Source of the DNA: CAZFYZ01 sp964523735
GTDB taxonomy: Bacteria > Armatimonadota > UBA5829
Assembly: GCA_964523735.1 (NCBI GenBank)
Contig: CAZFYZ010000033.1
Span: forward strand, 1 to 34,415
Length of the DNA: 34,415 nt
Direction: 5' to 3'
Shown: in pieces, positions 15,555-25,281 of the stretch
Numbering within the stretch: position 1 is the stretch's first letter
How the letters are laid out: every line of letters starts with the position of its first letter
Notes under the pieces: generated by a model
What the model saw: only the letters and a program-made list of their open reading frames with translations
Told to the model about the DNA's origin: nothing
Database searches by the model: none
Position numbers and translations under genes: made by a program

Positions 15555-16583
15555 TTACTCGTGCCTCGGCGCATCCGGGAAGCGCACCGCGGCGATGACG
15601 TCTTCCGGCTCGCGGAACGGGTTCCGCAAGGCTTCGGCGATCAGCACTGCGGCGAAGTACCGCCTGTACTCCCATAGCCCATGTTCTACCAGCAGCAGAG
15701 CGGTCTTCGTCTTGGCGGGCGACTCCGCGATCACTCGAAAGACACGCAGTGCCTGTTCGAGCTTGTCCTCGCAGTATCGAGCGGCTGCATTCCACTTCCA
15801 CTCGTATACTGCCGCGAGGGCCTGGAGGTCGAACTCCTCGAGCAGCGTCGGATCCTCCCCCAGACAATGGGCGGGGAAGCCCTTGATGATGAACGCGACG
15901 TCCTCTTGGTCGCCTCTCAACTCACACATCCGGCGGACCATATCGATAGTGTTGTCCGTCAGGTTCACGTGCTCCGGGGACCAATCATAGGCAAATGGTA
16001 CCTCGATATGCCAGCCCGGTCCCGGCAAGTCCTCCCACATTATGTTGATCGAGGGATCGAGCACGCTGAGTGCCTTGTAGCTCTGGTGCACAGCGCCCAG
16101 ATGCAGGTTGGCGAAGAGCTTGATGCTGGGCCATTCGGCTTGGATCGCGTCCATAATGCGTCCGGCGAACTTGATGAAGAGCGGCCCGGCGCCGGTCTTG
16201 TAGGTCTCCTTGCAAACCTCACAATCGAGGCGGCAGTGGTTCGCCAGCTCAGTTCCACCCACCTGGAAACATATCCCGTCCGGCTCGAGCGGTGCGTAAG
16301 ACGTGCGTATGAGGTCGGTAACGATTTCACGCCAGTGATCGGCGTCCTCTTCGCTGTTCAGGCATATGGGGCTGTTCCAGCTCCAGTTGAACCCCCATAT
16401 CACGCTTATGCCGAGTTGTCCTGCATAGGCCTGGATGTCTGCGGCGTTGTGCGGAGCTTTGTCGGTATGCCACAGCACAACTGTGTCCATCCCGACTGCC
16501 TGCATATTGTCCAGGTATCGTTTCCAGTTGTAGACCCTTCCGCCCCAGGTCCACATTCCGATATGGTCTATCTTTCCGGTCAT
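15555..16583 (-). CDS. putative TIM-barrel glycosidase-like protein
   Basis: I do not recognise a precise family. The 342-residue protein looks like a (beta/alpha)8 barrel: a first strand with HIGMWTWGGRVYNW, a second with TVVLWHTD, a third with VIWGFNWSWN, and later FANLHLGAVH and INIMWEDLPGPGW. Trp- and Asp/Glu-rich strand ends of this kind are typical of glycoside hydrolases (GH20- or GH67-like), and E189-D190 in the MWEDL segment could be catalytic; this is inference. There is no signal peptide, so it would act in the cytoplasm. GAGGGG precedes the ATG. The four-base gap to the URO-D gene suggests joint action, perhaps in degrading a methylated sugar. Confidence 0.7.
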   Translation of the reverse strand: MTGKIDHIGMWTWGGRVYNWKRYLDNMQAVGMDTVVLWHTDKAPHNAADIQAYAGQLGISVIWGFNWSWNSPICLNSEEDADHWREIVTDLIRTSYAPLEPDGICFQVGGTELANHCRLDCEVCKETYKTGAGPLFIKFAGRIMDAIQAEWPSIKLFANLHLGAVHQSYKALSVLDPSINIMWEDLPGPGWHIEVPFAYDWSPEHVNLTDNTIDMVRRMCELRGDQEDVAFIIKGFPAHCLGEDPTLLEEFDLQALAAVYEWKWNAAARYCEDKLEQALRVFRVIAESPAKTKTALLLVEHGLWEYRRYFAAVLIAEALRNPFREPEDVIAAVRFPDAPRHE

Positions 16584-16742
16584 CAGGTTTCCCCTCTTCT
16601 TTGCCCAACGCTAACTGCAGTGGCACTTCATGTCCGTTCGACGCCTGCTGAGATCGCTCCTCCACACAAAATGCCGTTCTTTGCCGGTTTTGCAGGACGA
16701 TGGTCACAAGCTCACTTCCCAAAGTACAGCCTCAAGCTTACA

Positions 16743-16751
16743 TGGTATAAT
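16743..16751 (+). promoter_or_regulatory. extended -10 promoter of the subtilase gene
   Basis: TGGTATAAT (16743-16751) is a perfect extended -10 element. No good -35 box is visible. Transcription would start near 16758, leaving about 43 bases before the ATG at 16801. Confidence 0.6.
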
Positions 16752-16800
16752 CCAGAAAAGCCTGAGCTTGAGCCTGGCCAGGCGGTAATCGAGGCACCAC

Positions 16801-19800
16801 ATGAATATCAAGCTCGGACTGATTCCGATCTTCGCTCTGACCGCGATCCTGGTTACCTCCCTGACTGCCTGCGCGGACGTGAGGCTCTCAGATCCTCCAA
16901 CTGAAGTTGCCGAGTACGCTTCAGACAGCATCATCGTGTCGTTCAAGGCTGACATAAGCCCCAAGGCGCAGCTTGGTTCGCACGGAGCAGCCGTCGAGAC
17001 GGGATACGCTGCTATCGATACGGTTGGAAAGAAGCACCGCGCCAAGGCAATGAAACCGGTCTTCCACAAGGCCAATGCCGCTCGCGGAAAAGCCAAGGGA
17101 CTGAGCAAGGCCGAGCAGCGGTTGGCCAATGTTTACAGGGTTGAACTGGCAACCGGCGCTAACCCGCTCGAGGCGGTGGCCGATTACTCTCAACTGCCCG
17201 AGGTCGAATACGCCGAGCTTGATGGCTACTGCTATGCCCTCCGCACCGACCCCAACGACCACTTCTGGCTCTCGACCGGAGCCGCCGAAGCCGGCCTACG
17301 TGACCAGTGGGACATGGAGATCATCCAGTGCGCAGAGGCCTGGGATATACAGCGAGGCAGCAGTTCGGTCATCGTCGCCGTGGTCGATACGGGCGTCTAC
17401 GTTCAGCACGTGGACCTCTCCGGCAACATCTGGCACAACAGCGGCGAGATCCAGAACGACGCCATCGACAACGACGGAAACGGCTTCGTGGACGACTACT
17501 TCGGTTATGACTTCGTCTACAACGACAGTGACCCGAATGACATCGATGGTCACGGCACCCACTGTGCGGGCACCATCGGCGCCGTCGGCAACAACGGGAT
17601 AGGTATGGCCGGAGTCAACTGGGCGTGCAAGATCATGTCGGTCAAGGGCCTGGGTGATGACGGGAAAGGCAAGTGGAGTTCGGTCTCGGCCGCTGTCGTC
17701 TATGCTGCGGACAATGGAGCCCGCGTCATCAGCATGAGCCTTGGCGGCAGTCTGCACTCTCAGGCGTTGACTGACGCGGTGCAGTACGCTCACGATCACA
17801 ACGCCGTGATCTGTGCAGCCGCCGGCAACGACCATACGAACCACATCGGGAAGTACCCCGCTGCTTACAACAACGTGATCACGGTCACCGCGTCGGACCA
17901 GAACGACGGGTTCTGCTACTTCTCGAACACCGGCGTCAAGATCGCGGTGGCTGCGCCCGGCGGGTATTCGCCAGGGGTTGACACTACCTGTCGATCCTAC
18001 AATCTCCTCTCTTGCCGCGCTCCAAACGCCGACTCGCTTGGCCGCTATTGCACTGACAAGATCGTCAGCGGCGACTACTATCTGCTTGCCGGCACATCAA
18101 TGGCTTGCCCTCACGTCGCGGGAGTTGCGGCGCTCGTGATTGCTCAGCATCCCACATGGACCAATGAGCAGGTCCGGCAGGCCATCCAGATGCGAGCGGA
18201 TGACATCCTGGATCCAGGTGTCGATCTTAAGGCGGGCTTCGGCAGGCTCAACGCCCTTCGCGCCGTAACCGCGCCGGAGCCGATGACCGCGCTTATCAGC
18301 TCCCCGAAGAACGGTTGGAGGCTGTGGGACCCGGTCGATGTCATCGGTACCGCCAAAGGTCCGAATCTGCTGAAGTGGATACTCGAGTACGGCCAGGGCT
18401 GGGTGCCAAGCACGTGGACTCAGATAGCCACCGGGACCACGCCCGTTGAGAATGGCGTGCTTGGCACGTGGACCCGTCCCGTGGATTGCCCGAACGACAA
18501 CTTCGTGCTGAGGCTCAGGACTCTCGGCTCCGGATACGTCACCAGTGGGGAATACCGCCAGCAGTTCATAGTGGACGGCGCAACTGCGTTCAACGATTCA
18601 TGTACAGGCCCAGGCGTGATACCAAGTCTGCCAATCTCAACGGAGGCCCGTTTCGGGTTCGCAACGGAATCGCCGACGGACCCGGTGCTTCCCTGCCTTG
18701 GCGACGCAGGTAACCGCGGGCTGAACACTATCTGGTATACCTACACGCCTTCGGTCCCGGTCCTCCTGAAGCTGACTGTCGACGGTGACTATGCCTGGCA
18801 GCCAACGGCCGCTGTCTTTACAGGGACGTGCGGTTCGCTCACCAATATCGCTTGCCAGGGAGGTGATAATCACACGATCGCGGCCCTCACGTTTATGGCC
18901 AATGCTTACACCAAATACTACATTGAGGCTTCGACACAGCATAAGTACGCATTCCAGACAAACGAGTCCCCTTACCCGAAGGTGACGCTCGCGGCGATAG
19001 GCTACCCGGCCACGTTCGATGCCTGCAGCAAGCCGGTGACCATCACATCACTGCCTTACTCGTTCACCGGGGAGACGCGCGTGACGTCGGAGGTCTGGTC
19101 GGACCCAATCATCCCTGCCCTCAACAGCAAGGGCTACAATACGGTCTGGTGGACCTACACGCCCGCATCGACTGTTAACATCACAGTAGACACTGTTGGC
19201 AGCGACTACGATACTGTGCTCGCTGCTTGGACCGGCGTCTGCGGCGCGCTGTCGACGGTGTCCAGCAATAACAACTGGGGTGGGCAGAAGACCTCCCAGA
19301 TACAGTTTAGAGCCTATGCCGGGACGACGTACATGATCGAGGCTGCATCTCTAACGCGCGGCGGTGGCAACCTGGTTCTGCACGTGAAGCAGGACACAAC
19401 CACACCGGATGCGTTCACTGAGATCTTCGACAGCCCAGGCTTCGACCTGCAGAACAAGTCGATCACATTCACTCCCGACAGCTCAACTGCTGCTTACAGC
19501 GCGTGCATCCAGCCGATCAGCGCATTCCCGACCGATCCAGCTGGTGGAACCAGCGTGCCGCTTACCGATGATGGCTACTACTCAGCCAACCTGACGGGTG
19601 GCAAGCAGGTTCTGATCTACGGCAACGCGCGCAGCGGGTTCTTCATAGGGAGCAACGGCTACATTACGTTTGACGCTGGTGACGGCAGCCGGGTGCCGAA
19701 TCTTGAGAGTCACTTCGCGGTGCGTCGTGTCTCCGCGCTCTTCCAGGACCTCAACCCGGCAGCAGGGGGGACTGTCTCCTGGAAGCAGCTTGCCGACCGT

Positions 19801-21843
19801 GCCGCTGTCACCTACCAGAATGTCCCGCAGTATAACACGAGCCTGCTAAACAACTTCCAGGTCGAGCTGTTCTTTGATGGCCGGATCACCCTGAGCTATC
19901 TCACGACGGGGTCGACCGTGGGCATGACAGGCCTCTCGGCGGGATTGGGGGTGCCAGCGGGATACGTCGAGAGTGATTTCTCGATGTACGATGACTGCAC
20001 GGTAGCAGCGCGCGGGCTTAGGATCGTCTTCCCGAACACAGGCGACTGGACAGAGCCCGGGAGCATCGTGAACGTCAGCTGGGCTGCTACCGGAACTGAC
20101 TGGCAGCCGGGCGACACGGTGAAGTTTGACTACTCGCCCGACAACGGCATCTCCTGGCGTCCGTGCTATGGCGGTTCGGACTTGCCCTTCGATGCCGGTT
20201 TCTTCGTCTGGAGCACCTTGGGCTGTTCGAGCAGTTCAACGTGTCTGCTTCGGGTGACCTTCACCGGCGACAGCTCTGTCTACGATGTCACCGACGGCAC
20301 GTTCCAGATGCTGATGGATTTCGACAATCCTTCGCTCGACTACGTGCCACTGGCAGACACTGACGATGCGACTGGACCATATCAGCTCTGCGCTGATATC
20401 TACGACCACATGGGCATCTCGCTGGCTCTGATCTGCTGGAGTAAGAACGGCGGGCCGTGGAACGAGTCGCTGATGGTGCCTGTTGCTTCCCTGAACGACT
20501 TCTGCGGAGAAATCCCCGGCCCCAGCGTGCCCGGCGACTACTACGATTACTACGTGCAGGCGAGCGACGGGTCCATCAACGCTTGGACGTGCAAGGTCCC
20601 GTACCCTGGCAGCAACAGGTTCCGAATCCTGCCCAAGCACGACTACTACACTGAGCTATTCGAGACCCCGGAAGTGGACATGCGCTACAGGACCATCACG
20701 TTCACGCCGGATGGCTCGCGGAACTACTACACCGCGTGCTGGTATCGGAACGAGGAACTGCCCATACCTCCCGAGGGTGTCCGGCTCGAACTGCCGGATG
20801 ATGGTTTCCAGCAGATCAACCTGACGCATGGAAGGGTCGCCCTATACGGCAATACACGGGAGGCTTTCTTCGTCGGCAGCAACGGCTATCTGACGCTGGA
20901 TGTGGGAGGGACGGGCTACAATCCGATCCCGGAGGCGCACTTTGCCCGGAAACGTATCGCCGGCCTGTTTGCCAACCTGGACCCAACGCAGGGCGGAAGG
21001 ATCATCTGCCGAGAGCTGGAGGATCAGGTGGTTGTGACCTATCTGGAAGTCCCCGAGTTCGATTCCAAGGTCACCAACACTTTCCAGATCCAGTGGTTCT
21101 ATGATGGGCGGATTGCGATCACCCTGCTCAGTGTCGGGCCAAGCCGCAGCCTGATCGGTCTCTCGGCGGGTGAGGGAGTCCCCGCCGGCTTTGTCCCGAG
21201 CGACTTGTCGAGATACCGGCGCTGCTCGACGCAGATTCCACAGACCGCAAAGGTGCTTGCTGATGGGAGCGCCATCGATATGTCCGGTGCTGTCGTGAGC
21301 GGGGTGCTGGCTGATAGGTTCTACCTGGAGCAAGTTGATCGCAGCTCAGGCATTGGAGTCTTCTGGAGCGGGACGATGCCTTCACTAGGAAGTCGGGTTC
21401 GTGTCTTTGGCAGTCTTGTCACAGGCAACGGTGAGAGGATGATCGCTGCCACTTCAGTTCAGACTGAGTCCACGGGCACTCCGCCGAAGCCGCTCGGCGT
21501 GACGAACAGGCAGTTGGGTGGGGGAGGTTACAAGTACGTTGCAGGCCCGCCCGAGACAGGGCAGAAGGGCATTGCTGGCGCCGTCGGAACCAACAACATC
21601 GGCCTGCTCGTTACCGTCTGGGGCAGAGTGACCGAACTTGGACCAGGCGAGATCGCGCGGTGGTTCATGCTCGATGATGGGTCCGGACCTGTCAGAGTCG
21701 AGCTCAAGACCGGCATCACTCCGCCAAGGCTTAGCGATCAGATGGCCGTGACGGGCATCAGTTCGTGCTACCAGTCTGATGGCAGTCTGCTCCCAAGGGT
21801 ATTGGCACGCCAGCAGTCTGATCTCAACAAGACAGTGCCGTAG
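16801..21843 (+). CDS. subtilisin-family (S8) lipoprotein, large multi-domain
   Basis: This 1680-residue exported protease has an N-terminal signal with a lipobox (LTAC, C24) and so is probably membrane-anchored. A pro-region (about 40-145) is followed by the S8 domain (about 165-490) with the full catalytic triad: D196 in VAVVDTG, H251 in GHGTH and S433 in GTSMACPH, plus the oxyanion asparagine N343. After this come two related beta domains (about 597-735 and 738-862), then two copies of a roughly 190-residue module (871-1065 and 1282-1472) that share FxGSNGY and GLSAG.GVPAG motifs, separated by an Ig-like region, and a C-terminal OB-like domain (about 1480-1675). It is preceded by an extended -10 promoter. 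A role in digesting external protein is inferred. Confidence 0.93.
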   Translation: MNIKLGLIPIFALTAILVTSLTACADVRLSDPPTEVAEYASDSIIVSFKADISPKAQLGSHGAAVETGYAAIDTVGKKHRAKAMKPVFHKANAARGKAKGLSKAEQRLANVYRVELATGANPLEAVADYSQLPEVEYAELDGYCYALRTDPNDHFWLSTGAAEAGLRDQWDMEIIQCAEAWDIQRGSSSVIVAVVDTGVYVQHVDLSGNIWHNSGEIQNDAIDNDGNGFVDDYFGYDFVYNDSDPNDIDGHGTHCAGTIGAVGNNGIGMAGVNWACKIMSVKGLGDDGKGKWSSVSAAVVYAADNGARVISMSLGGSLHSQALTDAVQYAHDHNAVICAAAGNDHTNHIGKYPAAYNNVITVTASDQNDGFCYFSNTGVKIAVAAPGGYSPGVDTTCRSYNLLSCRAPNADSLGRYCTDKIVSGDYYLLAGTSMACPHVAGVAALVIAQHPTWTNEQVRQAIQMRADDILDPGVDLKAGFGRLNALRAVTAPEPMTALISSPKNGWRLWDPVDVIGTAKGPNLLKWILEYGQGWVPSTWTQIATGTTPVENGVLGTWTRPVDCPNDNFVLRLRTLGSGYVTSGEYRQQFIVDGATAFNDSCTGPGVIPSLPISTEARFGFATESPTDPVLPCLGDAGNRGLNTIWYTYTPSVPVLLKLTVDGDYAWQPTAAVFTGTCGSLTNIACQGGDNHTIAALTFMANAYTKYYIEASTQHKYAFQTNESPYPKVTLAAIGYPATFDACSKPVTITSLPYSFTGETRVTSEVWSDPIIPALNSKGYNTVWWTYTPASTVNITVDTVGSDYDTVLAAWTGVCGALSTVSSNNNWGGQKTSQIQFRAYAGTTYMIEAASLTRGGGNLVLHVKQDTTTPDAFTEIFDSPGFDLQNKSITFTPDSSTAAYSACIQPISAFPTDPAGGTSVPLTDDGYYSANLTGGKQVLIYGNARSGFFIGSNGYITFDAGDGSRVPNLESHFAVRRVSALFQDLNPAAGGTVSWKQLADRAAVTYQNVPQYNTSLLNNFQVELFFDGRITLSYLTTGSTVGMTGLSAGLGVPAGYVESDFSMYDDCTVAARGLRIVFPNTGDWTEPGSIVNVSWAATGTDWQPGDTVKFDYSPDNGISWRPCYGGSDLPFDAGFFVWSTLGCSSSSTCLLRVTFTGDSSVYDVTDGTFQMLMDFDNPSLDYVPLADTDDATGPYQLCADIYDHMGISLALICWSKNGGPWNESLMVPVASLNDFCGEIPGPSVPGDYYDYYVQASDGSINAWTCKVPYPGSNRFRILPKHDYYTELFETPEVDMRYRTITFTPDGSRNYYTACWYRNEELPIPPEGVRLELPDDGFQQINLTHGRVALYGNTREAFFVGSNGYLTLDVGGTGYNPIPEAHFARKRIAGLFANLDPTQGGRIICRELEDQVVVTYLEVPEFDSKVTNTFQIQWFYDGRIAITLLSVGPSRSLIGLSAGEGVPAGFVPSDLSRYRRCSTQIPQTAKVLADGSAIDMSGAVVSGVLADRFYLEQVDRSSGIGVFWSGTMPSLGSRVRVFGSLVTGNGERMIAATSVQTESTGTPPKPLGVTNRQLGGGGYKYVAGPPETGQKGIAGAVGTNNIGLLVTVWGRVTELGPGEIARWFMLDDGSGPVRVELKTGITPPRLSDQMAVTGISSCYQSDGSLLPRVLARQQSDLNKTVP

Positions 21844-21870
21844 GTGTGGTAGGAGCTTGTACTCTCGCTG

Positions 21871-21923
21871 CTGTAGCAGGCGTCTCCGACGCCTTCCGAG
21901 GGCGTCGGAGACGCCTGATACAG
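21871..21923. repeat. long perfect inverted repeat after the subtilase gene
   Basis: CAGGCGTCTCCGACGCC (21877-21893) and its exact reverse complement (21901-21917) form a 17-bp stem with a seven-base loop. Five more pairs, CTGTA with TACAG, extend it after one mismatch. No T-tract follows, so it is not a classical terminator, although it would protect or end the subtilase message. Confidence 0.85.
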
Positions 21924-22010
21924 CTATACCGCAATCCCTCGGCATCGGAGCGTCTGGCCTTCGAGTGTGAGTTGTGCTAGACTATGGGCATCGACCATAA
22001 GGATGCGCCT

Positions 22011-23375
<1,365 letters not shown>

Positions 23376-23383
23376 GATTGGCA

Positions 23384-23475
23384 GCCGGGCAGAGGAGGTC
23401 GGGCAACTCGCGTCGAATCCTTGGGATACCGGAGCGCCTCACGGGTATCATGGCAAGGATTGTCCTGCCCGTGGC
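23384..23475 (+). other. structured intergenic stem-loop after rarA
   Basis: A nested hairpin is visible: AATCCTTG (23416-23423) pairs with CAAGGATT (23454-23461), and GATACC with GGTATC inside it. An outer stem pairs CGGGCAG (23386-23392) with CTGCCCG (23465-23471). No T-tract follows. It may be the rarA 3' end or a regulatory RNA; nothing in the sequence decides. Confidence 0.5.
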
Positions 23476-23480
23476 GCAGA

Positions 23481-23509
23481 TTGTTGTTTGACCGGCGATA
23501 AGGTATAAT
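23481..23509 (+). promoter_or_regulatory. promoter of the DUF948/ytxH/rsb genes
   Basis: A perfect TATAAT (23504-23509) is preceded at 17 bases by TTGTTG (23481-23486). The start would be near 23516, 53 bases before the first ATG. Confidence 0.6.
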
Positions 23510-23568
23510 GCGCCCGTACTTACTCGTGGCAGGCAGGCGTCCGGAATGCTCAACGGGGGAAAGCGCGG

Positions 23569-24018
23569 ATGAACGGTTGGCTGGTGTTCTGTGTTGTGCT
23601 GCTAAGCGTGACATTAGCGGCTGTGGTAGTTGGGATAGCTTTGTATGTCAGCCGACTCAATCGCGCTATTCGGGAGATCGCGGACACGCTGGCGGAGGTC
23701 AGGCAGAAGATCGTTCCCCTGGCCGACGATGTGCGCTATGTGATGGTGAACACCGACGGGCTGGTCTCCAGCGCCCGATCGACCGTGGAGTCTTACGAGC
23801 GGGTCGCGCAAGCGATCGATCGGCTGATAGAGGGTAAGACGCTGGTGGACGTGGCCGGAAAAGTGGTCGAATCTTCTAAGACGACCGTGAGCTCGATACT
23901 GGAGGGCGCTAGAGAGGCCGTGAGAGCGTTCAGAAGCACCCGGCTGGAGCGGTCAGAGAGACCCAACTCGGAACAGAATGACTCGGGTAATGAGGCAAAG
24001 ATAGATCCCAGCCTCTAA
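23569..24018 (+). CDS. DUF948-like membrane-anchored protein
   Basis: This 149-residue protein has one N-terminal membrane helix (about residues 4-26) followed by a long helical region with the amphipathic pattern of DUF948 proteins (REIADTLAEVRQKIVPLADDV, then SSARSTVESYERVAQ), and a polar tail. Such proteins often sit next to YtxH-type general stress proteins, as here, 25 bases upstream. GGGGGAAAG precedes the ATG and a good promoter lies upstream. Its molecular role is unknown to me; the neighbourhood suggests the cell envelope and stress. Confidence 0.75.
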   Translation: MNGWLVFCVVLLSVTLAAVVVGIALYVSRLNRAIREIADTLAEVRQKIVPLADDVRYVMVNTDGLVSSARSTVESYERVAQAIDRLIEGKTLVDVAGKVVESSKTTVSSILEGAREAVRAFRSTRLERSERPNSEQNDSGNEAKIDPSL

Positions 24019-24043
24019 CATTTCCATACGGGGGAGACAGACT

Positions 24044-24364
24044 ATGAGCGGTAACAATGAGGATAAGAGCGTTGTAGTAAACTTCCTGGCCGGGCTTGGC
24101 CTCGGCGCATTGATTGGGGCAGCGACCGCCCTTCTGCTGGCGCCCAAATCCGGCGAGGAAACCAGACAGGACATTGCCACCAAGGCAGAAGACATTCGCG
24201 AGAAGGCCAACAAGGTCGTTCATGACCTCTCTGAGTCCAGCGAGGAGCTTGTGAAGAAGAGCAAGGAACTCCTCGAGACGACCAAGGTCAAGATGCAGAG
24301 CGCGATCGATGCAGGCAAACAGGCCATGTCTCGCAAGCATGAAGAGGGTGAGGCCGAGAGCTAG
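24044..24364 (+). CDS. YtxH domain protein (general stress protein)
   Basis: This 106-residue protein is a typical YtxH-like protein: a membrane helix with glycine-rich core (FLAGLGLGALIGAATALLLA), followed by the signature APKSGEETRQDI and a charged helical tail with KANKVVHDLSESSEEL. In Bacillus, YtxH is a sigma-B-dependent stress protein. GGGGGAG lies before the ATG. It is followed after 138 bases, which hold a 7-base repeat array, by rsbV. The proximity to the sigma-B-like regulators fits a stress role. Confidence 0.85.
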   Translation: MSGNNEDKSVVVNFLAGLGLGALIGAATALLLAPKSGEETRQDIATKAEDIREKANKVVHDLSESSEELVKKSKELLETTKVKMQSAIDAGKQAMSRKHEEGEAES

Positions 24365-24452
24365 TCGCGGACACGCGATGCACAAGCAGTGGTAGTTGCA
24401 TTGTTCCCGAGAGTTGTTCCGGGACGCCTGAAGCAACGACTATGTCTGTGCT

Positions 24453-24487
24453 CTCGAACCTCGAACCTCCAACCTCTAACATCTAGA
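24453..24487 (+). repeat. degenerate 7-base repeat array, CTCGAAC type
   Basis: Five units (CTCGAAC twice, CTCCAAC, CTCTAAC, ATCTAGA) run in exact 7-base register. The array stops one base before GAGGTGAT (24489-24496), the strong ribosome-binding site of rsbV. The end, TCTAGAC, resembles the end of the array at 3973-4014. Confidence 0.82.
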
Positions 24488-24502
24488 CGAGGTGATTGCA
24501 CC

Positions 24503-24859
24503 GTGAACTTCAAAATGGAAACGCGGACACTAGAAAAGGAGCTGCCGATAATCGCTCTCGAGGGCGAAGTGGACGTCTACACCGCGCCTCAGCTCAAGCA
24601 GCAGATGATATCGCTGCTAGAGGGGGGGGCGAGGGAGGTAGTTGTAGACCTGTCGCGGGTTGATTACCTGGACAGCACGGCTCTGGGAGTGCTGATTGGG
24701 GGACTCAAGCGTTTGCGCGAGATGGACGGGAACCTGGCCCTGGTATGTCCGAGCCCGCGCATCAGACGTGTATTCGAAATTACCGGCCTGGACAAAATCT
24801 TCGATATCTACGACACCGAGGACGAAGCCCAGACCGCAGCCGGAAAGGAGAGCGCATAG
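24503..24859 (+). CDS. rsbV: anti-sigma factor antagonist (RsbV/SpoIIAA family STAS protein)
   Basis: RsbV binds the anti-sigma factor RsbW when dephosphorylated, freeing the sigma factor. The 118-residue protein is a single STAS domain: ALEGEVDVYTAPQLKQQ at residues 18-34, then VVVDLSRVDYLDSTALGVLIG, in which the serine of DST is the usual phosphorylation site. The start is GTG 24503 since GAGGTGAT lies six bases upstream; an open frame further upstream would translate the repeat array. The gene is followed by rsbW two bases after its stop. Confidence 0.92.
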   Translation: MNFKMETRTLEKELPIIALEGEVDVYTAPQLKQQMISLLEGGAREVVVDLSRVDYLDSTALGVLIGGLKRLREMDGNLALVCPSPRIRRVFEITGLDKIFDIYDTEDEAQTAAGKESA

Positions 24860-24861
24860 CG

Positions 24862-25281
24862 TTGACAGACGGCAATGGCGCGGCACAAGTTGAGCTTACG
24901 ATACCATGCAGGCCGGAGTTTGTGGGAGTCGCCAGGTTGGCCATGCTCGGCGTCGCAAGCAGGATGAGGTTCTCCTATGATGAGGTCGAGGACGTAAGGC
25001 TTGCGGTCGGTGAGGCTTGTACGACATCGGTCGAATGGGCAGATCGCAATGGCAGGTCGAATTCCAAGATCATCCTCCGAAGCGAGATCGCTGCTGACAA
25101 GCTGACTGTCGATATCCTCGACAGCGCCGGAAGCAGGGACGAAGACCCCGGGCAAGCCGCCGAGGGGGAAAGCGAGAACCTCGGAGCTCTTCTAATCACT
25201 CTGCTGGTCGACGAGATATCGATCGAGCCGCAGGGCGAGGGTACACACGTCAGGATGATCAAGCATGCGGGACAGCGATAG
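24862..25281 (+). CDS. rsbW: RsbW-like anti-sigma regulatory factor, ATP-binding boxes altered
   Basis: RsbW is a GHKL-fold serine kinase that sequesters SigB and phosphorylates RsbV. The 139-residue protein aligns well over the N-terminal half (PEFVGVARLAMLGVASRM, then YDEVEDVRLAVGEAC). The N-box reads GEACTTSVEWA, so the conserved metal/ATP-binding asparagine is a threonine, and the G1 box reads DSAGS where DxGxG is expected. The G2 box is also altered (NLGALL). It could thus be a non-catalytic anti-sigma factor. TTG 24862 is the only reasonable start (GGAAAGGAG upstream). The last 17 bases overlap the sigma factor gene. Confidence 0.85.
   Translation: MTDGNGAAQVELTIPCRPEFVGVARLAMLGVASRMRFSYDEVEDVRLAVGEACTTSVEWADRNGRSNSKIILRSEIAADKLTVDILDSAGSRDEDPGQAAEGESENLGALLITLLVDEISIEPQGEGTHVRMIKHAGQR

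Noticed and set aside
24404..24434. Third copy of the GGGACA palindrome
   Set aside because: GTTCCCG and CCGGGAC are only partly complementary and the flanks match the other copies weakly.
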